Assembly (NCBI GenBank): GCA_002348465.1
Contig: DEBI01000053.1
Location: 13,950-34,984 of the forward strand
DNA: 21,035 nt
Direction: 5' to 3'
DNA from: Gemmatimonadales bacterium UBA2960
GTDB taxonomy: Bacteria; Gemmatimonadota; Gemmatimonadetes; Longimicrobiales; Gaopeijiaceae
Shown here: in pieces, positions 16,045 through 21,035 of the stretch
Layout: each line of letters starts with the position of its first letter
Position numbering within the stretch: position 1 is the stretch's first letter
Translations under genes and position numbers: made by a program
Notes under the pieces: model-generated
Seen by the model: the letters and a program-made list of their open reading frames with translations, nothing else
Told to the model about the DNA's origin: nothing
The model's database searches: none

Positions 16045-16695
16045 TTATCGAACTATCCCAGCTCCTCCGACTCGATCATCCATAACAAACTTGTCACGTG
16101 CAGGCATAACCACCGCTGGTAGAGTTTCGGAATCCATCACTGCATCCTCAGGAACGATCTCGTTCATCCAAAGAACATAGGCGATGACGGCATAGACCTC
16201 ATCAGCCGTTAGTATGCCGGGAGTCAGCTGAGGCATCGCCTTGCGAATGTAGTCGTAGAGAGTAGTAGCATAGGGCCAATAGTTCCCCACGGTTCGTGTG
16301 GTAGGAACATCCCCCCATTGTTCGCTGTCGACCAATCGATCGTTGGGCCCTTCAGTTCCAGTAAGACCGTGGCAGGCAATGCAGTGAATGTTGTAGATGT
16401 CCCGACCCTCCTGTACAGATCCACTCCCTTCTGGGAGCCCCACTCCGTCCGGTCGAACGTCGATGTCCCACATTGCGACCCGCTGCTCAGAGGCTTCGAC
16501 TCCGAAATCAAAACGGTCGGGAGCGTTCGCGGGGAGCCCTAACGCCGTTCCGGGCATCGCAATCTCGGCAGAAGAAACCTGACCGCCAGAAGATGTCTCA
16601 CTCATATCAGCGCAAGCGACCATGAATGTGACGACCACTAACGATGCGACATAGAGTTTTGCGACGTCTGCGCCCCGATTAGACGGCTGACTCAT
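16045..16695 (-). CDS. soxD: SoxD-like c-type cytochrome lipoprotein
   Basis: This 216-residue monohaem cytochrome c is the electron-accepting partner of SoxC. Haem attachment is CIACH (Cys105, Cys108, His109) and the distal ligand is probably Met154 in RKAMPQLTPG. The segments NYWPYATTLYDYIRKAMP (138-155), DEVYAVIAYVLWMN (165-178) and TLPAVVMPARDKFV (191-204) are typical of SoxD. The N-terminus has a hydrophobic stretch ending FMVAC, a lipobox-like site at Cys28, so the protein is probably a membrane-anchored periplasmic lipoprotein rather than soluble. I chose ATG 16695 because it overlaps the soxC stop (ATGA) and has GGAG six bases upstream; the longer frame from 16797 runs inside soxC. 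It lacks the second haem found in some SoxD proteins. Confidence 0.87.
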   Translation of the reverse strand: MSQPSNRGADVAKLYVASLVVVTFMVACADMSETSSGGQVSSAEIAMPGTALGLPANAPDRFDFGVEASEQRVAMWDIDVRPDGVGLPEGSGSVQEGRDIYNIHCIACHGLTGTEGPNDRLVDSEQWGDVPTTRTVGNYWPYATTLYDYIRKAMPQLTPGILTADEVYAVIAYVLWMNEIVPEDAVMDSETLPAVVMPARDKFVMDDRVGGAGIVR

Positions 16696-17948
16696 AGAAG
16701 GTCTCCTAGGCCGAACGTTACCTCGCCCGTTCGTGCAATTTTCCAAGCACGCTGATGGTTTTGGTGATAAGACGTTCTCGTGCCGCGCGCTTCCCAAAGC
16801 TGCTCGACCGTCGGCTGTACATAACCCGTCTCGTCGGTTGCACGACTCAGGATGACAGTATCACGCCCATTCCAGTCGAAAAGGTGACGGAAGCGAACCG
16901 TAGACTTGTCTAAGATCGGCCCCTCTAAAGCTGCATCGGACCAATTCCTGCCACCATCAGTGCTCACCTCAACTCGAGTGATCCTACCTCTTCCGGACCA
17001 GGCAAGTCCACGAATCTCCCACCATCCTTTGTCCGGCAACACATATGGGTAGGAGGGGAACGTGATCACAGACTTCGCGTCCATCACTAGACTGAACTGT
17101 CGGACTGTCCCATCTCCCAAGGGGTCGGTGTACTTCGACGTCTCGTCTCTGGTGTGGGTAGGCTGGTCGGTGACCTCGATTCGGCGAAGCCATTTGACCG
17201 ATGTATTGCCCTCATATCCTGGATTAAAGAGGCGGAGTGGGTAACCCTGTTCCGGCCGGATACGCTCCCCATTCTGACCATAGGCAAGAATTGAGTCTTT
17301 CATCACCTTTTCGAGAGGGACACTCCGAGACATGACCGCAGAGTCCCCTCCCTCTGCCAAAACCCAACTTGCTCCAGGCCTGACTCCGACCTCGCGCAGG
17401 ATCGTCGATACCGCTACCCCAGTCCATTCACTCGTGCTCAACAACCCATCGAGAGCCTGAACCGTCACCTCAGTCGGCATCCTCTCGCGATTGTAGACGC
17501 CCCCTCCATTCCCAGAGCACTCAAGAAAGCGGATCCGTGAGACCTGCGGATAACGCATGAGTTCAGACATGCGAAAGACCATCGGTCTCTCAACCATACC
17601 GTGAACAAGTAATTCGTGATCTTCAAACCGGATGTCTGGGATACCAGCGTGGTGCCGCTCGAAGTGCAAATCCGCTGGCGTGATTGTTCCCATCAGATCC
17701 GCAAGAGGAGTGCGCGACGACGACGAAAGTGCAGGCGCCCTGATGAGTCTTTTGGGTTGCTCAGACGGCGCCCTGCTTCCGACTTCGGAAACCAATCGAC
17801 CCGGAACCTTAGTTGGATCGGTTGGAGCTTCCTGAGCGATCAACTGAATCGCATCCGCCTGGGTCTTCACTAGACCCGCTGCGATCACTCCAGAAGTCGT
17901 CGTGATCCACGTGCGGCGCGAGAGTTTGGGACTTTCAGCACTCGGCAT
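16692..17948 (-). CDS. soxC: SoxC-like molybdenum sulfane/sulfite dehydrogenase
   Basis: This 418-residue, Tat-exported (LSRRTWITTTSGVIAAG) molybdoenzyme belongs to the sulfite oxidase family. The molybdenum-binding Cys is Cys144 in RFLECSGNGGG. The N-terminal molybdopterin domain (about 95-290) includes ERHHAGIP and GYPLRLFNPGYEGNTSVKWL, and the C-terminal Mo-co dimerisation domain (about 300-400) includes ITRVEVSTDGGRNW. In the Sox pathway SoxC with SoxD oxidises SoxY-bound sulfane sulfur; in other bacteria similar pairs oxidise free sulfite. No soxXYZAB lies in this window, so either role is possible. The ATG at 17948 has GAGGAG eight bases upstream. The gene overlaps soxD by four bases, indicating coupled translation, and is divergent from the TPR gene. 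Confidence 0.9.
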   Translation of the reverse strand: MPSAESPKLSRRTWITTTSGVIAAGLVKTQADAIQLIAQEAPTDPTKVPGRLVSEVGSRAPSEQPKRLIRAPALSSSSRTPLADLMGTITPADLHFERHHAGIPDIRFEDHELLVHGMVERPMVFRMSELMRYPQVSRIRFLECSGNGGGVYNRERMPTEVTVQALDGLLSTSEWTGVAVSTILREVGVRPGASWVLAEGGDSAVMSRSVPLEKVMKDSILAYGQNGERIRPEQGYPLRLFNPGYEGNTSVKWLRRIEVTDQPTHTRDETSKYTDPLGDGTVRQFSLVMDAKSVITFPSYPYVLPDKGWWEIRGLAWSGRGRITRVEVSTDGGRNWSDAALEGPILDKSTVRFRHLFDWNGRDTVILSRATDETGYVQPTVEQLWEARGTRTSYHQNHQRAWKIARTGEVTFGLGDLL

Positions 17949-18146
17949 GGAGTCGGCTCCTCGTTCCAGTCTTCAAGCGGCGACGACAACCTGTCGCGTT
18001 CAAGCGTCTGAGGCCAGTAGCTTCGATGACCGATCTTCTTTGTTCATCTCATCCGTTGAATCACCGGAATTCGCCTCCGCGGTAGACGCCAGCCCACGAC
18101 TGGAGCAGATTCACTAACCATTCTTACTTGCTTGGAGTAACTACCG

Positions 18147-19748
18147 ATGCGCGGACATATTGTCGCTTCAGTCTTCATGGCGACACTCGTAGCTGCGCCC
18201 TTAGCGGCGCAAGATCTTGAGTTCCCAGCCGGATTCGATGAGCCCATGCCTATGCACCACGATGGGCGCGGCCTAGGTGACTTTCACAGAGAAATCACAA
18301 CCACGTCCTCAGAGGCTCAACGCTTTTTCGATCAGGGCATACAGTTGATGTACGCGTTTGATACGAACCTCGCCGCGCGATCATTCCGTGAGGCATGGAA
18401 GCTCGATCCTAATTGTGCCATGTGTTACTTCGGCGAAGCATGGGCATGGGGCTCTTACCTGAACGGTCCCATGACAGCACCAGATGCTCCGCGCGCCTAC
18501 GCGGCGATTCAAAAAGCTCTCGAGCTTTCCGATAGCAATGCGTCCGAAATAGAACGAGAGATGATCGAAGCGTTAGCGGTTCGCTATGAGCAGGAGCATG
18601 ACCCTGACAAGCGCCGTTCACTCGACGAAACATGGGCCGAGGTGGCCAACAATCTCTTTGAGAGTTATCCGAATGATCTGGACATCGGTTTCTTGGCCGG
18701 TGAGTCGCTGATGCTCTTACAGCCGCGACGTGGCAGATGGGACATCGGGAATCCGGAAGTGCAGGAGATCCACCGAGTTCTCGAATCTGTGCTCAAACAG
18801 GACATCACCCACCCTGGCACATGCCACCTTTATATCCATGCAACCGAGCCAACACAGGAACCAGGTCTAGCAGAGGCATGTGCGGACCACCTCGGCCAGT
18901 CGATTCCAGGAGCCAGCCATATCCAGCATATGCCGTCTCATACGTACAATCGGATCGGCCGATGGGGTGACGCAGTCAGGGGCAACACCGAAGCATGGCA
19001 TTCAGATTTAAAGGCGGCTTACGGTGACGGCTTCGCTATCTATCCGTCACATAACCTGCATATGCTACTTTTCGCCGCTTCAAATGACGGCCAGGGTGCC
19101 GTAGCTATTCAAGCGGGTCGCGAGTATGCCAACCTCATGGACGGAGCCACGTTCTACGAAGTGCTGACGATGGTTCGGTTCGGGCGTTTCCAGGATATCA
19201 TCGAACTACAAGAGGCTCCGGAAGGGACTGTCTTCCGCGGGCTTTATGACTTCGGGAAAGGTTACGCGCACCTGAGGATGGGCGATGAAGGTACTGCACG
19301 CTGGTACATGCACCTCTTAGAAACTGCCTTGGAAGAGAATCCAGACGACAATTTCCGTGGCCACTCCGCAAAGCAGTTGCTAGGGGTCGTTGGTGCGATT
19401 CTCAAGGGTGAAATTCTCCGCGCGAATGGCGAGGTCGAGGAAGCGATTAGCTTACTATATGCGGGGGGAGAGTTAGAGGATGGGTTGCGGTATGATGAAC
19501 CTGAGCCTCTCCCATTCTCGATATACACGTGGCTCGGTGACGCGTTACACGAAGTGGGCCGATATGAGGAAGCGGAGGACGCCTTCCGGCACGAACTTTC
19601 CAAGCATCCTAATAATGGATGGTCGCTCTTCGGGCTTGAGCGAGCACTGCGCTCGCAAGGCAAGACCGAAGAGGCGGACGAAGTCAACGCGGAGTTCCGA
19701 GAAGCTTGGGCCAGATCAGACACTTACCTTCGAGGGCCGATCTTCTAG
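18147..19748 (+). CDS. Exported tetratricopeptide-repeat protein, Cys/His-rich
   Basis: This 533-residue protein has a signal peptide ending LAAPLAAQ and repeated helix pairs of TPR type, seen at about 74-99 (NLAARSFREAWKLDPNCAMC), 115-127, 315-329 and most clearly 460-508 near the C-terminus. Conserved-looking metal-type residues cluster in the middle: CAMC (90-93), HPGTCHLYIHATE (222-234), HIQHMPSHTY (258-267) and SHNLH (301-305). I recall similar periplasmic TPR proteins in environmental bacteria with the same HMPSH motif, but their function is unknown to me. The ATG at 18147 has GGAG about ten bases upstream. It is divergent from soxC-soxD with a 198-base gap, so shared regulation with sulfur oxidation is possible but unproven. 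Confidence 0.85.
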   Translation: MRGHIVASVFMATLVAAPLAAQDLEFPAGFDEPMPMHHDGRGLGDFHREITTTSSEAQRFFDQGIQLMYAFDTNLAARSFREAWKLDPNCAMCYFGEAWAWGSYLNGPMTAPDAPRAYAAIQKALELSDSNASEIEREMIEALAVRYEQEHDPDKRRSLDETWAEVANNLFESYPNDLDIGFLAGESLMLLQPRRGRWDIGNPEVQEIHRVLESVLKQDITHPGTCHLYIHATEPTQEPGLAEACADHLGQSIPGASHIQHMPSHTYNRIGRWGDAVRGNTEAWHSDLKAAYGDGFAIYPSHNLHMLLFAASNDGQGAVAIQAGREYANLMDGATFYEVLTMVRFGRFQDIIELQEAPEGTVFRGLYDFGKGYAHLRMGDEGTARWYMHLLETALEENPDDNFRGHSAKQLLGVVGAILKGEILRANGEVEEAISLLYAGGELEDGLRYDEPEPLPFSIYTWLGDALHEVGRYEEAEDAFRHELSKHPNNGWSLFGLERALRSQGKTEEADEVNAEFREAWARSDTYLRGPIF

Positions 19749-19807
19749 ATAAACGCTTAAATCTGGGGTGGGGTTGCTCCAAAGTGATCCCACCCCAAAG
19801 CGTTTAT
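19749..19807. terminator. Long two-step hairpin between convergent genes
   Basis: An outer 10-base-pair stem, ATAAACGCTT (19749-19758) with AAGCGTTTAT (19798-19807), encloses an inner 9-base-pair stem, TGGGGTGGG (19764-19772) with CCCACCCCA (19789-19797). Five bases are unpaired on the left side only, and the loop is 16 bases. It begins at the TPR gene's stop codon and faces the convergent gene ending at 19823. The A/T-rich outer arms supply a U-rich run on either strand, so it probably terminates both genes. Confidence 0.8.
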
Positions 19808-19822
19808 TGGCAACGCTATACG

Positions 19823-20335
19823 CTATTCGTCATGCTCCACTATCTCGCCGCTCTCCGGGACTGAATCTTCTCCTCTCGTATCCATATACCTTTCGACTTC
19901 CGCTACCAGATCAGTGCTCCACACGGGCGAGGGCACCCGGGCAGCGGAGCCATTCGTCACAAGAACCACGGCAGCACGAAGCTGCTCCTCACGGTCCGAA
20001 TCCCGAGACTTGAGAACACGAAGTGCAACTTCAACGGCAGCGCTTGATCCATGCCTTGAAGATTGCCCACCGAATACGGTGACGAATGGACCACCAATGG
20101 CTCCAACAAAGGCAAACAACATCGCAAACGGCGTAAAGAACGAGAGCGCTGGGATTTCTCGAAGGAGGTGAGGCCATACTACGAAAACGACTACTCCCGC
20201 GATCGCCCCTAGCCATCCCAATCGGCGCGCGTTTGGCAGCACCCGCGCTTCTTGAAGTTCTACCCGAGCCATCTCGATAGTTCGAAAATCTTCCGCCGAC
20301 AATACCACCTGTCGATTATGAGGCCCTCTTTCCAC
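19823..20335 (-). CDS. Small membrane protein of unknown function
   Basis: I do not recognise this 170-residue protein. It has a cytoplasmic-looking charged N-terminus (about 1-37), two hydrophobic segments (WLGAIAGVVVFVVWPHL at 41-57 and FFTPFAMLFAFVGAIGGPFV at about 66-85), and a charged C-terminal half with a helical stretch rich in Glu and Arg. The tail ends in acidic residues. The first predicted start is GTG at 20335; internal GTG or TTG codons within the first 12 residues are alternatives. It converges on the TPR gene across a shared terminator and is divergent from fmdB. Confidence 0.6.
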   Translation of the reverse strand: MERGPHNRQVVLSAEDFRTIEMARVELQEARVLPNARRLGWLGAIAGVVVFVVWPHLLREIPALSFFTPFAMLFAFVGAIGGPFVTVFGGQSSRHGSSAAVEVALRVLKSRDSDREEQLRAAVVLVTNGSAARVPSPVWSTDLVAEVERYMDTRGEDSVPESGEIVEHDE

Positions 20336-20388
20336 CAGTCAGTACCTTCCTCAAAATTAGGTCCTAGAACACAGGATGATACTATCCC

Positions 20389-20414
20389 CGCCTCCACCGC
20401 ACCCGGTGGAGGCG
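20389..20414. other. GC-rich perfect hairpin in the fmdB upstream region
   Basis: An 11-base-pair perfect stem, CGCCTCCACCG (20389-20399) with CGGTGGAGGCG (20404-20414), closes a 4-base loop (CACC). It lies between divergent genes, 54 bases upstream of the small membrane protein and 58 bases before fmdB. No T-run follows, and no gene reads into it, so it is not an ordinary terminator. It may be an mRNA leader structure or a protein-binding palindrome. Confidence 0.7.
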
Positions 20415-20472
20415 ATTACCCACAAATCAACAAGACTGGAATGAAGCACCGTTCTGGGCTTACCATAATTGT

Positions 20473-20709
20473 ATGCCATACTACGAATATGAGTGTGCGG
20501 AAAACGGCGAGATCGTCGAAGTCCGTCACGGAATGGACGAACAGCTCACCACATGGGGTCAGCTAGCAGATCGTAGCGCAATCGATCCTGGAGATACTCC
20601 GGCAGATGCACCAATCCGGCGTATCATGAGTAATACGGTTTCTGTTACCGGAACGTCAGGTCAAGCAGACTTCCAGGGGTGCGGGACCGGCTGCGGCTGC
20701 GCGACATAG
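20473..20709 (+). CDS. FmdB-type small protein with altered zinc ribbon
   Basis: This 78-residue protein begins MPYYEYECAENGEIVEVRHG, matching the start of FmdB/CxxC_CxxC_SSSS regulatory proteins (normally MPxYEYxCxxCG). The family usually has two CxxC pairs; here the first pair keeps only Cys8, the second Cys being replaced. Instead the C-terminus carries a Cys/Gly cluster (GCGTGCGC) with three cysteines. The fold may hold zinc differently or not at all. The middle segment PADAPIRRIMS also fits the family. There is no Shine-Dalgarno sequence before ATG 20473; CATAAT sits 3 to 8 bases upstream. The following oxidoreductase frame overlaps it, so the two genes may be co-transcribed. Confidence 0.75.
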   Translation: MPYYEYECAENGEIVEVRHGMDEQLTTWGQLADRSAIDPGDTPADAPIRRIMSNTVSVTGTSGQADFQGCGTGCGCAT

Positions 20710-21035
20710 AACTGAATCAGGTCGACGTACTGGTCCTCGGCGCCGGTCCCGCGGGCTGCGCCGCTGCCATACTGCTCGCTCGTCGAAGTCATAGGGTGAT
20801 GTTGGTGAGTCCGGAAACACCAATCTCCGGCTCACTTGCCGTGTCGATACCTCCATCCGCACGGCGGGTCCTAGAAGAACTTGGGGCACTGGACTCCGTA
20901 GACGCAGCGGGCCTCTATCCGAACTTAGGCAACTCAGTGATCTGGGCAGATAAGCCTCCTCGTTCAGAAATGTTCTCCAACGACTCGAAAGGATATCATA
21001 CCGATCTAGCAACCCTAGAGCGCATACTCTTGGAG
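20679..21035 (+). CDS. FAD-dependent oxidoreductase / halogenase-like protein (partial)
   Basis: The N-terminal 119 residues are visible and the gene continues past the window. The Rossmann dinucleotide-binding motif VLVLGAGPAGCAAAILLARR (about 17-36) identifies an FAD-dependent enzyme. The following SGSLAVSIPPSARRVLEELGALDSVDAAG resembles the GESLxPxxxxxLxxLG block of the tryptophan-halogenase and geranylgeranyl-reductase-like group, though the usual GES reads SGS here. The product could be a halogenase, monooxygenase or reductase. The only standard in-frame start before the motif is GTG at 20679, which lies inside fmdB and gives a 31-base overlap. No clear ribosome-binding site was seen, so the exact start is uncertain. 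Confidence 0.8.
   Translation, partial: MRDRLRLRDIELNQVDVLVLGAGPAGCAAAILLARRSHRVMLVSPETPISGSLAVSIPPSARRVLEELGALDSVDAAGLYPNLGNSVIWADKPPRSEMFSNDSKGYHTDLATLERILLE

Noticed and set aside
17941..17960. Small GGAG/CTCC hairpin over the soxC ribosome-binding site
   Set aside because: Only four base pairs with a four-base loop; expected by chance and too weak to support regulation.
20656..21012. A 118-residue minus-strand frame near the right edge
   Set aside because: It is antisense to the FAD-binding motif of the plus-strand oxidoreductase, which is clearly the coding frame.

Overview
The window (about 21 kb, moderately GC-rich) is a compact, ordinary-looking bacterial chromosome segment with short intergenic gaps. 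No tRNA, rRNA, insertion sequence, phage gene or CRISPR array was seen. Secreted proteins with signal peptides ending in A-A-Q or S-A-Q, a Tat-exported sulfite/sulfane dehydrogenase, and a periplasmic TPR protein of a type I associate with Gemmatimonadota suggest an aerobic, Gram-negative, probably environmental heterotroph. Gemmatimonadota is my best guess, by inference only.

Layout. (a) 1-89: C-terminal tail of an unidentified membrane protein (+). (b) 212-3128: copper-efflux operon on the minus strand, csoR-copZ-copA, headed by a G/C-tract palindrome that is very probably the CsoR operator. (c) 3231-5785 (+): pdxH (vitamin B6), then a lactate-permease-family transporter preceded by a possible 33-codon leader ORF whose stop overlaps the permease start (TAATG). 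(d) 5811-7686 (-): an exported metallo-beta-lactamase-fold hydrolase followed by a creatininase-family amidohydrolase. (e) 7824-9604 (+): a YfcC/DcuC-family carboxylate or amino-acid transporter overlapping a MutT-type Nudix gene. (f) 9583-12796 (-): nucleoside transporter, stand-alone GroES-like protein and an RsmF-like rRNA m5C methyltransferase, probably one operon. (g) 13070-15995 (+): a secreted gamma-glutamyltranspeptidase relative and an unrecognised exported protein. (h) 16045-17948 (-): soxC and soxD, overlapping by ATGA, with no other sox genes here. (i) 18147-19748 (+): exported TPR protein, then a long hairpin shared with a convergent small membrane protein (19823-20335, -). (j) 20473-21035 (+): a degenerate FmdB-type zinc-ribbon protein overlapping the start of an FAD-dependent oxidoreductase/halogenase-like gene that leaves the window.

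Together the genes suggest uptake of small organic substrates (lactate, carboxylates or amino acids, nucleosides), periplasmic processing of gamma-glutamyl or related compounds, periplasmic oxidation of reduced sulfur as an extra electron source, and copper detoxification. I did not find a clearly new multi-gene system. The items most worth a second look are the altered active-site motifs in the GGT and nucleoside-transporter homologues, the coupled leader ORF before the lactate permease, the GC-rich hairpin in the fmdB upstream region, the missing canonical start of the RsmF homologue, and the Cys/His-rich TPR protein.
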